In this document: positions 1 through 12,563 of the stretch, piece by piece
How positions within the stretch are numbered: the stretch's first letter is position 1
Layout: the number at the start of each line of letters is the position of its first letter
NCBI GenBank assembly: GCA_030068075.1
Contig: CM057841.1
Location: forward strand, 7,697,565-7,761,564
Reading direction: 5' to 3'
Length of the DNA: 64,000 nt
Source: Paguma larvata
Lineage: Eukaryota > Chordata > Mammalia > Carnivora > Viverridae
Position numbers and translations under genes: made by a program
Notes under the pieces: model-generated
The model's input: only the letters and a program-made list of their open reading frames with translations
What the model was told of the DNA's origin: nothing
Database searches by the model: none

Positions 1-44
1 CTCCGGGCTAGGCGGAACGGAGAGAGCGAGGAGGACCAGCATCA

Positions 45-66
45 TCTCTCTCTCTCTCTCTCTCTC
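45..66. repeat. (TC)n microsatellite
   Basis: Eleven TC steps near the left edge, possibly the middle of a SINE cut by the window. Confidence 0.8.
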
Positions 67-195
67 CGTCCCCCTCTCGGGTGCCTTTAAAGGCAATTAG
101 CCTGGGGTCAGCCAGCTAACCTCACAGGTCAAGCCTGGCCTGCCGCCCGATTTCCAGCCAAGAGTGTTTTTCACATTTTCCATGCTTGTGGGGGA

Positions 196-322
196 GGGGC
201 GCCTGGCCGGCTCAGACGGTAGAGCTCACAACGCTTGATTTCGGAGGCCGTGAGTTCGAGCCTCACGTCGGGTGTAGAGATTACTAAAATAATAATACCA
301 ATAAACTTCAAAAAAAAATAAA
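196..322 (+). mobile_element. Carnivore tRNA-derived SINE, short older type
   Basis: The head GGGGCGCCTGGCCGGCTCAG leads to a B-box-like GTGAGTTCGAGCC and an A-rich tail, without the CT-rich middle of the younger cat type. Confidence 0.85.
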
Positions 323-973
323 TGGTTGGGAGGGGGGACTCAAAAGAAGAAAAATGTTTCCTGATACGTGGAAAGGATATGCACTTCCAATTCCAGTGTC
401 CATAAATAAAGTTTTATTGGCTCCCAGTCGCGACCGTTCTTTCCCGCAGGACTCTGGCAGATGTCGGGCAGCGCTGAGTCCGAGATACTTGCTGCCGGGG
501 CGTCTGCAGGAGGAGCTGGCGGGAGCTTCGTCTAAAGTAAACTCGGCCACTTATTTTTACAGAAAAGGAACAGAAGCGGATGTTCAGAGTGAGTTCAAGA
601 GCAGCCACGGAAAAATGTCTAGCTGGGCGACAAGGCAGGAAGTCCCGCAGGGCAGGGACACCATGGGGAGACTGGGCGCGAAGGGGCCCTCCGTCCCGCG
701 AATGTAAGGAAGAGCGAACGCAGGTAGTGGGAATGCTCTCAGGATTAGATAAAAAGCAAAGCTCACAATGTACTCGGAATCGACCAGTCGGTGGAGAGCC
801 AAGACCGGTCTGTTTCTCGGCGTGGAGAAATTTCTCGTCCCTTCCTCCTTCCCCAGAGGTCAGAGTCCTAGTGCTTCATAGAAAGCTCTCTTGGGGGATG
901 GTTGCTTTTTTGCCAGGCAGAAAATTGAGGGGCCCAGAAGAGATGTTGGCCTTTGGATTAAAAAAAATAGTTT
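323..973. other. No gene seen
   Basis: Unique-looking sequence with short open frames only. An AATAAA occurs at 402, but no coding exon ends near it. Confidence 0.5.
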
Positions 974-1208
974 GGGGCACCCGGGGGGCTCAGTCGTTTG
1001 AGCCTCTGACTCTTGATTTCGGCTCAGGTCACGATCTCGCGGTTCACCATCTCCCGGTTCGCACGTTCCAACCCCACGGCAGGCGCTGGGCTGATGGTTC
1101 CAAGCTGGCGTGGGATTCTCTCCCTCTCTCTGCCCCTCCCCCAGTCTCTCTCTCAAAATAAATGAATAAACCTAAAATAAGTAAAGAAATACTTAAAAAA
1201 TTAAAAGT
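974..1208 (+). mobile_element. Cat-type SINE (SINEC_F-like)
   Basis: Full-length, with a CT-rich middle and an A-rich tail that abuts the next copy. Confidence 0.9.
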
Positions 1209-1209
1209 T

Positions 1210-1440
1210 CGGGGCACCTGGGTGGCTCAGTCGTTTGAGCTTCCGACTCCTGGTTTTGGCTCAGGTCATGATCTCCCGGGTCGTGGGTTCAAGCCCCGCA
1301 AGAGGCTCTGCACTGACAGCATGGAACTTCCTTGGGATTCTCTCTGCTCTCCCCCCGCCCCCGCTCGCGCCCTCTCTCTCTCTTTCTCTCTCGCAGAAAT
1401 AAATATACATTTTAAAAAATAAATAAGTAAATGACAATAA
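1210..1440 (+). mobile_element. Cat-type SINE, tandem with the previous one
   Basis: It starts GGGGCACCTGGGTGGCTCAG right after the A-tail of the preceding copy, probably an insertion into that tail. Confidence 0.9.
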
Positions 1441-1639
1441 TAATAAAATCAAAGCCACACTGGAGAAATCTGTGGAACCAGGAGCACGTCCACCCTCCAG
1501 CAATGGCTGCCCGGCTCTGAAAACACAGCTTTCTCCGCTGCTTTGCAATCCTGCCTGAAGGGGGCGCCCTTGCGTAAAAACAAAAAGCAAAGCATCAACA
1601 GTGGCCAGTTCCGTGGACACAGTCTGGCCACTGCTTCCT

Positions 1640-1825
1640 CCAGAGATGAGGAAAAAGGGCAAGTGGGGAAGGGGTGAAGAGAGAGGGAAACACAGAATAA
1701 GAAGCAGGCTCCAGGCTCCGAGCTGTCAGCACAGAGCCCGACGCGGGGCTCGAACTCACAGACCTCGAGATCATGACCTGAGCCGAAGTCAGAGGCTTAA
1801 CCAGCGGAGCCACCCAGGCGCCCCT
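1640..1825 (-). mobile_element. Cat-type SINE, reverse, tail shortened
   Basis: It ends in GAGCCACCCAGGCGCCCC, the reversed head, and lacks a clear T-rich tail on the left. Confidence 0.85.
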
Positions 1826-2339
1826 GGTCTCTCCTCTGTTTACATCGGAAACAATTGCCAGGCCTTTTGTCCATCCTCTCTTTAAATATGAAATGATTGA
1901 CAGGACTCCTGTCCAATCACAACTTTCCTCCTCATTCAAGCCACTAAGAGGCAGGCTCCGACTTTTCTCTAATACAAATGTTACAAAGAAGTTAGCATGT
2001 AAAAGTTTTGATGACGTCGTTTCCAGATGTGGAAACTCAACAGCTCATAGCGTTCTTCCTTTTCTTAGTCACAGCTTATAAAACTTGCTTCTTGTGAATG
2101 AAATGGCCTGTCTTTGTGGTACCGAGATCTCCCGGTGACAGTTTAACAAATCACTCTGGTTCTCAGAGGCAGATCACCGCGCAGCAAGTAATGAAGAGGG
2201 AGACAGAAGGGGGAGGGGGGAGACTTCGAGTTGGAATATTCCAAGGGTTTCGTGATGCAGCTATTAGTATTATCTCTGCTTTATAGTTGAGCACACTGAG
2301 GCACTGAAAGGTTGCAGGCGTGCCCAACACTATGCGATT

Positions 2340-2562
2340 TCTTTTTTAATTTGTTTTTAATGTTTATTTACTTTTGAGAGACACAGAGACAGAGTATGAG
2401 CAGGGGAAGGGCAGAGAGAGAGGGAGACACAGAATCCGAAGCAGGCTCCAGGCTCTGAGCCGTCAGCACAGAGCCCAACATGGGGCTCGAACTCACAGAC
2501 CGCGAGATCATGACCTGAGCCCAAGTCGGCCGCTTAACCGACCTGAGCCACCCAGGCGCCCC
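2340..2562 (-). mobile_element. Cat-type SINE, reverse
   Basis: T-rich left end, AGAGACACAGAGAC middle and full reversed head. CTAACACTACACGATTAGT after it echoes CAACACTATGCGATTTC before it, a probable target-site duplication. Confidence 0.92.
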
Positions 2563-2691
2563 TAACACTACACGATTAGTAAGATTCCCTCCCAGGCAAT
2601 CCGCCTCCCGAACCCAGGCTCTTAGTCATGACACTGTACGGGGCTCCTGGTGAATTACTGACCAGAGGGTGCCTTATAGAGTGGCATGGCT

Positions 2692-2842
2692 GGGCACCTG
2701 GGTGGCTCAGTTCGGTCAAGTGATTCCTGGTTTCAGCTCAGGTCACGATCTCATGGTTGGTGAGTTCGATTTCTCTCTCTGCCCCTCCCACTCTCTCTTG
2801 AGCTCTCTCTCTCAAAGCAAATAAATAAGCTTAAAAAAAAAA
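2692..2842 (+). mobile_element. Cat-type SINE with internal deletion
   Basis: Head and tail are present, but the part between TGAGTTCGA and TCTCTCTCTGCCCC is missing. Confidence 0.85.
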
Positions 2843-3784
2843 GAGGTGTGGCAGGTACAGTACAGGGGAAGGACGAAGGATTTGTCCCTGCGTCCAGACT
2901 CTAGCCCTCACTCCCAGAGTAAGTGCAGGCAGGCGGTTTTCCCTCCCCGAGCCTCCGTTTCCCCATGGATTCAACTGACGGTAACACCCCTCCTCAAAAG
3001 TGGGTCAGAACGACTGAATAGAGACTGTAAATGAGGGTACTTTATAAACTGTAAACCATTAACTATGATTATCTGAGGACGACTCAGTAGGATTATTTGA
3101 GTAGGGTGGATATCCTTCAGAAGAACGGAGAATTTACCAATGGAGACCCAAATCTCACGTTTGTTGAGCGGCAACTCTAATATTTGGAATATTCTCAGCT
3201 CGTAAGAGGCTGCCCGTTTGCATGAGCCATGGCGCTCCAGTCTGCAGGGGGGTTGCAAACAGCCTTGGAGAATAAGATACAGACCGAGGGCGAGCACTGT
3301 GCTCACTGTCTGCTGTGCTCTCTCTGTTCTTCCTCCACAGTCACCGTAGGAGCCCCGATCGGGCTGTTGCTGGGTAGCTGATGATATACTAGGGACACCC
3401 ACTCAGGCCTGTTTTGCCTTCTTCAGCGCGCCAAGGCCGCTGGGGACCGCATGAAATAGAAAAGTGAATTAGCTGCAAGGACTCAAGTTGGCCACCAGGA
3501 GGCAGTATACACAGAGCGAGAGAATTACGGACTCTGGCGTGGGCTCACCCAGTGCCATCACCTCATTGTAGAGACGGGACTTAGCGAGGGACCAGGTCTT
3601 GCCTGTGGGCGGAGGTGAAATTCAAACCTGGACAGGTCCTAGGACGGAAGAGCGCCGCGCAGCACGAATCCCTTGGAACAAATACAGAGTAGCGAGGCTG
3701 CTGGAGGGGCTTCCGTTTCCATCCTCGTCTCCCCCGAATCTTGCCATGAGAGCCATCTTTCCAAGTTTGTATGACCTAGGAAAA
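2843..3784. other. No gene seen
   Basis: No splice-flanked coding segment, no recognised repeat and no protein family match in any frame. Confidence 0.5.
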
Positions 3785-4005
3785 AAATTTTTTTAATTTT
3801 TTATTTATTTTGAGAGAGAGAGAGAGACAGTGCACAAGCGGGGGGGAAGAGGCAGAGAGAGGGGAGAGAGAGAGAGAATCCCAAGCAGGTTCGGCACTGT
3901 CAGCTCAGAGCCCAGCTCGGGGTTCCCTCTCCCCAACCGTGTGATCATGACCAGAGCTGAAATCAAGAGTTGGGCACTTAACCAACTGAACCGCCCAGGC
4001 GCCCT
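3785..4005 (-). mobile_element. Cat-type SINE, reverse
   Basis: T-rich tail, (GA)n middle and reversed head ending CCGCCCAGGCGCCC. Confidence 0.9.
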
Positions 4006-4342
4006 GACTTGGGCAATTTCAGGAGAGAATCGCTAGGGCAACAGGTCTGACCAGAGGTCACTGACTTTGAAATATGTGAGCTAAGGTCCTGACTTCCGCA
4101 ATGACTTGGGACTTGATGGGGGCGGGGGACCGCGTTACCCGGACTGCGGGGAAAGGCAAGGTTGTGGAAATGAAAACGAGAGTGACGACAGTCAGCAGAC
4201 CCCGCTCGGCCTTGCCACCTTGTCATACACTCTCTATCACCAAGTCCTTAGGGGCTCTCGGCCCCAGGAAGTGTAAATAAATAAGAAGCAGTTCTGTTTC
4301 TGATCACGGACTCGATCGTTCTCTCTCAAAACATTTTTTCTC

Positions 4343-4440
4343 AGGGCATCTGACTGGCTCAGTCAGTGGAGCATGTGACTTTTGATCTCAGGGTCGTGCG
4401 TTCGAGGCCTTCACTGGGCATGGAGCCTGCTTAACAAAAA
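4343..4440 (+). mobile_element. Older short carnivore SINE
   Basis: It begins AGGGCATCTGACTGGCTCAG and ends after TGGAGCCTGCTTAA with a short A tail. Confidence 0.8.
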
Positions 4441-4862
4441 GAAAAATAATATATATATTTTTCTCAACTCCTAATGATGTCTCAGATACTCTACTCAGCC
4501 TGGTCTTAAACCTTCCCCTCAGATTCCCTCTCCATCCAGCAGCGGTTCAAGCCGGGACTTGCCTCCTTGGAGGAGAGAGGGAGACCAGTCATCCGGACAC
4601 ACTTTTTCTCCACTCCCATTTAAAGCTCAAAGTTTGGGGGCCTAGAGGAGGGATGGGCATGGGGACAAGTGACTCCTGACCTGACTGGCCACAGCAGTAG
4701 CTTCTTGTTGGCTAAAGCCGATTCGTGGCTAACCCTGGATGCGTCCAAGGACTGGCTCTCTTGGGGAGCAAAACGTGAGGACCTGGGTGGGTCCAGTGAG
4801 GGTTTCTGGACTCCCCGCTTATTTTTTAATATTTTAGTTTTTCTAGGTAATCTCTACATGTT

Positions 4863-5064
4863 GGGGCGCCCAGGTGGCTCAGTCGGTTAAGCGCCCGACT
4901 CTTGGTTTCGACTCAGGTCATGATCTCATGGTTCGTGAGTTCGAGCCCCACATGGGGCTCTGCACTGATAGCGTGGAGCCTGCTTGGGATTCTCTCTCTC
5001 TCCCTCTCTCTCTGCCCCTCCCCCACTCGGGCTTCTCTCTTAAAAAAAAAACAACTTTAAAAAG
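4863..5064 (+). mobile_element. Cat-type SINE inserted in an older reverse SINE
   Basis: The words TAATCTCTACATG before it and TAATCTCTACATG at 5065 after it match, a 13-base target-site duplication. Confidence 0.92.
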
Positions 5065-5150
5065 TAATCTCTACATGCAATGTGGGGCTCAACTCATAAC
5101 CCCAAGATCCACAGAGTCACATGCTCTAATGACGGAGCCAGCCCCTGGAC
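5065..5150 (-). mobile_element. Older short carnivore SINE, reverse
   Basis: The sequence GCAATGTGGGGCTCAACTC to GACGGAGCCAGCCCC is the reversed older head, split from its T-rich part (4820-4862) by the SINE before it. Confidence 0.75.
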
Positions 5151-5169
5151 TCCTCTGCTTCTCTTCTTC

Positions 5170-5412
5170 TTCTTTTTTTTTTTTTTTAAATATATACTCT
5201 TTTAAAGTTTTTAAAAATGTCTTTTTGAGAGAGTATCAGCAGGGGAAGGGCAGAGAGAGAGAAAGAGAGACAGACCCCAAGGCAGACTCCAGGCTCTGAG
5301 CTGTCAGCACAGAGCCCCACACAGGGCTCAAACTCACAAAGTGTGAGATCATGACCTGAGCTGAAGTCAGATGCTTAATTACCTCCCCGCCCCCCCCCCC
5401 CCGGGCACCCCT
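5170..5412 (-). mobile_element. Cat-type SINE, reverse, with poly-C expansion
   Basis: Near the head the normal GACTGAGCCACC is replaced by a run of C (5386-5402). Confidence 0.85.
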
Positions 5413-6048
5413 GCAAGGTTCTGATTAGAAAGGGGTAAGTCTTGGGTCAAAGTCTAAAGATGAGCAATCCCCCACCCCCGCCTTGAAGGGGCCAGAAAGT
5501 AAGCAGTGAAGTTAGAACCTCTAGAGGTGGGGAGAATCTCCAAGGCAGGCGAGGAAGGCCACGGGGGATTGGAGGAGTCAGGGGAGTGGGGGGTATAAGG
5601 GTGGGGCGGCAGGGAGAGAAGCCCCCAAGCCCAGGAGGCCCTGATGCCTACACTGCACTCGGAAGGGCTCCCAAGTGAGAGGGGTCCCCTGGAGGGGGAT
5701 GGGAGTGGGGACTTAAGGGAATCTGTGAACCCGGTAGGCTGGGAAGCCCTGAAGGTCTAGTCTTGGGACTTTGGCTGTCCGAGGCCCTTGGGGGACAGTG
5801 AAAGAAAGTGGCTGACCCTAAGGCGGGGATGGGGCAACGGGGCTCCCTGGTGGGCCATGGAGACGCCTAAGCGGGATTCCCTCCCTTATCCCGGGGTCCT
5901 GTCTCCCCTCCGAGCTTCGCTCGGCATCTCCAGGCCTGACCTAGGTCTCTCCGGACGCAGCAGACGCCACCTTTCCGAAGCAATAGCAAACGACTCCATT
6001 GAATTCCATAGCAAAAAAAAGTCCGGAGTAAGTCCTGGGAGAGGACAA
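5413..6048. other. GC-rich flank of the CCAAT region, no gene seen
   Basis: G-rich from 5520 to 5760. A long open frame crosses into the CCAAT region, but its protein has no recognisable family or domain. Confidence 0.5.
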
Positions 6049-6288
6049 CCAATCAGAGAGCGAGCCGAGTTCGCGCTCAGGAATGTAGCCAATCAAAGAG
6101 CGAGGAGGCCGGCTCGCGGAATTCAGGGCGGAGATTCGGCCGCAACGCGAGCTCAGCCACCAATCAGAGGCGAGAATGACTGTCTCGCGCAGCCTCCTAA
6201 CACTGAGTGGGCGGAGCTCAAACGTAATGCTGCTAGAGTTCCCCCACGAATCGGAAGTTTCGCTGCCCCCGTCGCAGAAGTTGATTGG
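6049..6288. promoter_or_regulatory. CCAAT-box-rich, CpG-rich promoter-like stretch
   Basis: CCAAT lies at 6049-6053, 6089-6093 and 6160-6164, and its reverse, ATTGG, at 6284-6288. The sequence between is rich in CpG and has a GC box (GGGCGG near 6199). Three of the boxes are followed by CAGAG or CAAAG, the extended NF-Y site. This looks like a TATA-less promoter 3.6 kb before C19orf84. Which transcript it starts, and in which direction, cannot be seen; an upstream leader exon of C19orf84 or a non-coding RNA are options. Confidence 0.5.
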
Positions 6289-6494
6289 TCACTTGTAGAA
6301 TTTGCCTCTCAATTTTGGAAAACGAATAAAGGATATTCCCTTAGAGCAGCACTAGAGCCCGCCTCCGCTCTCTAGCGTGGGAGGAGGGCCTTAAAGGGCC
6401 AGGTCCTTGGTAAATCGACGTCGGACCCTCTTTGCAGAAATAGGAGAAACAGTAGCAGAACAAAATCGGAAGCATTTCCGTGATGCTGGAATTG

Positions 6495-6605
6495 AGCAGG
6501 CAGCGCTATCTCGCGAAGAAACGGGGACCCCAAAAATTCAAGCAGCTTGCTTTAGGCCACACACTTGTTAGCAGCGGAGCGGGGATTCGAACCCTCATTT
6601 CCGAG
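6495..6605 (+). mobile_element. MIR-type old SINE
   Basis: CAAGCAGCTTGCTTTAGGCC to GGGGATTCGAACCC is the MIR core; the GATTCGAACCC here should not be read as a tRNA arm. Confidence 0.7.
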
Positions 6606-8033
6606 CCCTATCTCGACAAAATAGTCATGCCTCTTTGGGATACGACATAACCAAAGGATGAGCCCCAAATCCTAATCACACTCGCTGAGAAAGATAAGTC
6701 CTCGCTTCATGATAAAAAATCTTTTTGTTCCAGCCACCTGGCCTTTGCTCACGCCATTTCTTCATCCCATTCACTCCAGACTTCGCCCAAAGGCCACCTC
6801 CCCTAAACTAAACACACAAAAACCCAAAAACGAAACAACAAAAACCCAGCCCGCCCCTTGCCTGCGGGCGGCATTGTTTTCCCACCCCACCCCCTCATCC
6901 CTTTGCCCCCAGGCTGCATTTTCCCCGGCTTCGGGCTCTCAGTGTCCTGTTCGCGTGTCCCGGCTCTGACCGCCCTGTAATGTTACCGTCGTCTATCTTT
7001 GTATCTGCCCCGCCCCCAGACAGGTGACATCTCCGTCATCAGCATCATCCAGCACAGGGCCTGTATTCGAGAGCACCAGCAACGCAAAAAGTGAAAGCTT
7101 GTAACTGGGCTTTCCCAATCCTTAAGGTGGGATGTTATGAACCTCTGGTTAAAAATAATAATCATATTCACTGGTCTGGCTGAGAACTTGGCATCCTCCT
7201 TGATTCCTCATTAATTAATCGCCCCCAGCAGCCCTGCCTGCTGCAGGTTCTAACAAAATACATTCCAAATCCATTCACCTCTTCGCGTCCCCACTACCCC
7301 CACCCTCCCTAGGAGTCGCTGCCACCCCCGGCCCGGAGGAGAGCAGCAGTTTCCCTGGGCTTCCTGCGTCACAATGTATTCTCCAAACCGCTGACACGGG
7401 GCTTTTCTTAAAACATAAATCAAATTATGTCACACTTCTGCTTACAAATGTTCAAAGTCATCTCAATGTTCTAAGAAAAAACAAAAAATCCCAAGTCTTC
7501 ACTGTAGCCTGCCGGGTCCTGCATCAGCTGGCTCCTGCTCAGGTCTCTCATCAAGAGCACAGACTGGAGCCCGGCTGCGGCGTTCAGAGCTCACCGTGCC
7601 AGGTAGTAGCTCTGTGACCTTGAGTAGCTTCCTTAGACCCTCGGAGGCACGGTCTGATCTTCTGTGAAGTGAGGATTAAATCATTGAAAATCACTCATGA
7701 AAATACACCTCTACGGTATAAAACCAACTAGTATTCCTCAAAATGGGCAAGGGCGTGAAAAGCCAGGAAAGACTGAGAAGCTGCCGCACCACAGCGAGTC
7801 GGCTAACTGGTCTCCTGCATCCGTTCTAGAACAGAAAATGGAAGACATGGGGGTGGAAACTGGGAAAATCCAAGCAAATCTGGAGTGTGATTAATCGTCA
7901 TGGTAGTTTCTCAGTTGCAACAAATGTTCCACAACAATGTAAGAAGATAGACATTAAGCGAAGCTGGGTGAGGAGTGTATGGGAACTCTCTGTGTTATCT
8001 TTATGATTTTTCTGTAAATATAAAAGTATTCCA
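6606..8033. other. No gene seen apart from an old SINE
   Basis: Mixed composition; nothing coding is recognisable outside the MIR at 7560-7700. Confidence 0.5.
7560..7700 (+). mobile_element. MIR-type old SINE
   Basis: AGCTCTGTGACCTTGAGTAG followed by TTCTGTGAAGTGAGGATTAA fits a MIR core. Confidence 0.6.
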
Positions 8034-8250
8034 GGGGCGCCTGGGGGGCGCGGTTGGTTAAGCCTCCGACTTCGGCTCAGGTCATGATCTCACAGTTGGT
8101 GAGTTCGAGCCCCATGTCGGGCTCTGTGCTGACAGCTCAGAGCCTGGAGCCTGCTGCGGATTCTGTCTCCCTCTCCCTCTGCCCCGCCCCCATCATGCTC
8201 TGTGTGTCTCTCTCTCAAAATTAGATAAACATTAAACTTTTTTTAAATGA
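8034..8250 (+). mobile_element. Cat-type SINE
   Basis: Full copy flanked by AAAATATTCCA-like words on both sides (AAAAGTATTCCAG before, AAAATATTCCAAA after). Confidence 0.92.
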
Positions 8251-8542
8251 AAATATTCCAAAAGAAAAATTTTATTTAAAAGCAAAGAGACCTACCTCTC
8301 ACCCCCTCCCAGCCCCCTCCTTCCCAGGGCCTCAAACGGTATGCTTGCTCCGCCCTTAGTCCTTTGCATTTGCTGTTCCCTCTTCTAGGAATACTCAACA
8401 CCAAGGTCTTCTGGCTCCTTTCACGGGAGCCTTCTCTGACCATCTCTTTCAAATAACCCCCCTGCCTCCTGTGCCTCCGTATCCCCTGGCCTGTCTTCAC
8501 ATTTTCACAGTACTTCTTCCTTTTAAAGAAATTTTTTTTTAG

Positions 8543-8745
8543 GTGTGCCTGGGTGGCTCAGTCCGTTAAGCATCTGATGTCGGCTCAGGTTATAATCTCG
8601 GGGTTGGTGAGTTCCAGCCCAGCGTTGGGCTCCCTGCTGTCAGTGCAGAGCCTGCTTCGGGTCCTCTCTCTCCCCCGTCCTCTCTCTCTGCCCCCTCCCC
8701 TACTCTCTCTCTCTCTCTCTCTCAAAAATAAATAAACTTAAAAAT
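8543..8745 (+). mobile_element. Cat-type SINE
   Basis: Head GTGTGCCTGGGTGGCTCAG with a (TC)n middle. It faces the next, reverse copy. Confidence 0.9.
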
Positions 8746-8938
8746 TATTTTAATGTTTAATTTATTTTTGAGAGAGAGAGTGAAAAGGGGCAGAGAGAGA
8801 AGGAGAGAGAATCCTGAGCAGGCTCTGAACTCTCAGCGTGGAGCCCAACACGGGGCTGGAAGCCATGAACTGTGAGATCCTGTCCTGAGCTGAAACCAAG
8901 AGCTGGATGCTTAACCAACGGACCCACCCAGGCGCCCC
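8746..8938 (-). mobile_element. Cat-type SINE, reverse (tail-to-tail pair)
   Basis: Lies tail-to-tail with the previous copy, so the pair forms a long inverted repeat. Confidence 0.9.
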
Positions 8939-9164
8939 CACAGAACTTACTCTTTTAGGGAATGTACTGTTTGTGTCTTGCCTCTCTGGTTCTCTGTGGC
9001 ACACAGGCTTCATAAAAATATGGGCTGCCTCTGTTTTGTCCCTGGCTACCCCCCCCCCCCCAGAGCACAGCCTGGGGCCTAGCATACAGCAGGCACTGAA
9101 CACATATTTATTTTTTTAATACATATTTCTTAAATGAAGAGATTTAAGAATGGCTACTGTTCCC

Positions 9165-9415
9165 CCATAAAATACTACCAACACTCCCGGCAATAATAAG
9201 GAACTCTCGTTTGTTGAAACAAATTCTAGACTCCGTGTTGACTACTTTACACAAGTCCTGGCTTTAAACCTCATAAGAACCTGGAAGGCAACATTGGCCC
9301 CATTTCTCAGATGGAGAAACGGAAGCGCAGAGACCAGAAGGACTGAGGGTCGCAAAGTCAGTCAGAGACGGAGCCTGGATGGAATCCAGCTCTCGACTCC
9401 AGCCCATCGACTAAC
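9165..9415 (+). mobile_element. MIR-type old SINE
   Basis: CCCATTTCTCAGATGGAGAA, GCAAAGTCAGTCAGAGACGG and the flanking text cover nearly a full MIR. Confidence 0.75.
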
Positions 9416-9509
9416 CCTCTGCCCTGAGGAGTGCCCGGATGTCCAGAATTCTCTATCTAAATGTCCCTTTAGTCCTAAAGAACCATGGGGCCCCCTGAGG
9501 AAACGTCCA

Positions 9510-9715
9510 GAAATACAGATGGAAAGAGAGGAGGGAGCTGGGGTTTTAACTCCTGGGTCTGAGGGAGGAGACGGCTGGGGGCTTGGACTCTTGGGTCCGA
9601 GGAGGAAGGGCTGGGGGTCGGGACTTGTGAATCTGGGGGTGAAAAAAGTTTAGGGGCCGGACTCTTGCGATTCAGGAGGGAGACGGCTGCGGATCCAGAT
9701 ACGTGGGGTTGAGAA
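9510..9715 (-). repeat. Degenerate minisatellite, about 37-bp unit, before C19orf84
   Basis: About five units of the form GGCTGGGGG, then ACTCTTGGGTC, then GAGGAGG. Read on the other strand they match the LIM2 upstream repeat. Confidence 0.7.
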
Positions 9716-9892
9716 ATTAGGTCCGGCGACCCCACCGCTCTTTCCCGCGGCTCCACCCACACGCCCCCGCAGGCCACGCCCCACTTCGAACAAAGGCCCT
9801 CCCACTTTCTTCCAGCCCTCTGCCCACCTCCCAGGGCCGTGAGGAAATCCCCGGCGAAGGTGCTAGAAGAGACTCGGGAGGTCTCCGCAAAG

Positions 9893-11301
<1,409 letters not shown>

Positions 11302-11847
11302 GACCCCGGCTCCCCAAACGCCTGAGGGCTCCTCGGGGTCACCAGGAGGGTTTTCCTGGAGCCCAGGGTGACCTCAGCTATGGCAGAGATACCCCAAGAA
11401 ACATCACGCTCCCATCTTGTTTCCCCCCAAACCACAGCCTCCTGCGAGTCACCCCATGAAACACGGACCCGACCTAGGATCCCACACCAGAGAAGACCCC
11501 GAGCCGCCCTCAGCTCCCCATTCCCAATTCCAGCCCCAACCACAGTGACCACCTCAGCCCCGTTTCTCTCAGTACCACCTCCCCAATCCCACTCATTCCC
11601 ATCTCTGTCCCCATCTGCCCCTCACTCCCAGCTTCTCTGTCTCCCTCGGGCCCAACCCAACCCTCAACCTTAACTATCTCCCACACTTGAGCCCCCGCCC
11701 AGCCCACCTGCAACTCCAACCCATCCTCCTTCCAGCTCCAGCCGAGACACACCCTGTGGCCCACCTGCAGAGAACCCCATTGGCCCAACAGACCTGCAGC
11801 CCCCCACCCCTTATCCTGCCCTTGGGGGTGGGGATCCCTGGTTGAAC

Positions 11848-11853
11848 AATAAA
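11848..11853 (+). terminator. Poly(A) signal of C19orf84
   Basis: A canonical AATAAA lies 547 bases after the C19orf84 stop codon and is followed by a GT-rich stretch (TGTGTCTCTGTGTGTGTGC). The sequence between stop and signal is a C-rich 3' untranslated region with no other feature. Confidence 0.75.
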
Positions 11854-12289
11854 TAGATGACCGTCCCCACGTCTTGTGTCTCTGTGTGTGTGCTTACGCA
11901 GCTCGGGCTGACCCAGTGGGTGCTGTGAGCAAGGCCTGTGAAAGGGGGTAGGTCGTGGGGAGGGTCACGGAGAGAGGCCAGGGAGGCCAGGGGCCACGGG
12001 GAGGGAGGGCCTGGATCCCTATTTCAGCAAATTCTATTTGGGGCCTCTGCCACCGGCCTCTGCCACCACTGCACTTCTAGCTGCTGGAAGCTTCTGGGCC
12101 ACGGGGCCATTGTGTGGGGAGGCTTAAGGGATTTGGGGGACCCAGGGAGCAGAGAAGCCAGCAACCTGGCTCGGCTCAGTCTGCACAGAAGGGCCGAGGC
12201 AGACAGAGGGCTTGTCACAGGCTCTGCCACTCAGGTAGGGCCCAGGCATCCAAACTGTAGACTCTTCCCCCAAGATTTAAGGGTCCATC

Positions 12290-12530
12290 CTCCAGTTCCT
12301 TCCTCTCCCAGGGGCCCGGTGAGGTCCCAGCCCCGAGCCCCCTCCTCCCCTGGGACCTGGGAGTCCAGGCGTCCATCCTCCCCCCGAACCCGGGACCCAA
12401 GGGCCCAGGCCCCCCAGCTCCTTCTTCACCCAGGGATCTGCTGCCCCAGCCCCTAGCGCCCTCGTCACCTGGGATCTGGGAGTCCAGGCCTGCAGTCCCT
12501 TCCTCTGCCAGGACTCAGGAGTCCAGCTCC
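12290..12530 (+). repeat. Degenerate minisatellite, about 39-bp unit, before LIM2
   Basis: Phrases such as CTGGGAGTCCAGGC recur near 12360, 12398, 12438, 12479 and 12516, between C-rich fillers. The unit resembles those at 9510-9700, 46795-47000 and 49690-49902. Confidence 0.7.
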
Positions 12531-12558
12531 TGACCCCGTCTCTCACCTTCTCCATAGA

Positions 12559-12563
12559 TCGCC
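12559..12563 (+). other. LIM2 5' untranslated end of first coding exon
   Basis: Five untranslated bases separate the acceptor AG (12557-12558) from the ATG. This means the LIM2 leader is spliced in from an exon further upstream, probably the one ending at 12234. Confidence 0.6.

Noticed and set aside
196..322. tRNA gene suggested by A- and B-box-like words at SINE heads
   Set aside because: The heads are tRNA-derived SINE promoters; no cloverleaf can be closed, and the same holds for the other SINE copies.
5788..6375. A 195-codon open frame across the CCAAT region
   Set aside because: It has no recognisable domain and no good start context, and it runs through promoter-type sequence; high GC explains the lack of stops.
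6575..6600. tRNA-like T-arm GATTCGAACCC
   Set aside because: It lies in a MIR repeat and no other tRNA arms are present.
1..9800. A SIGLEC10 3' end expected upstream of C19orf84 by human order
   Set aside because: No ITIM-bearing exon or Siglec Ig domain was found in these 9.8 kb; the gene may lie further left.
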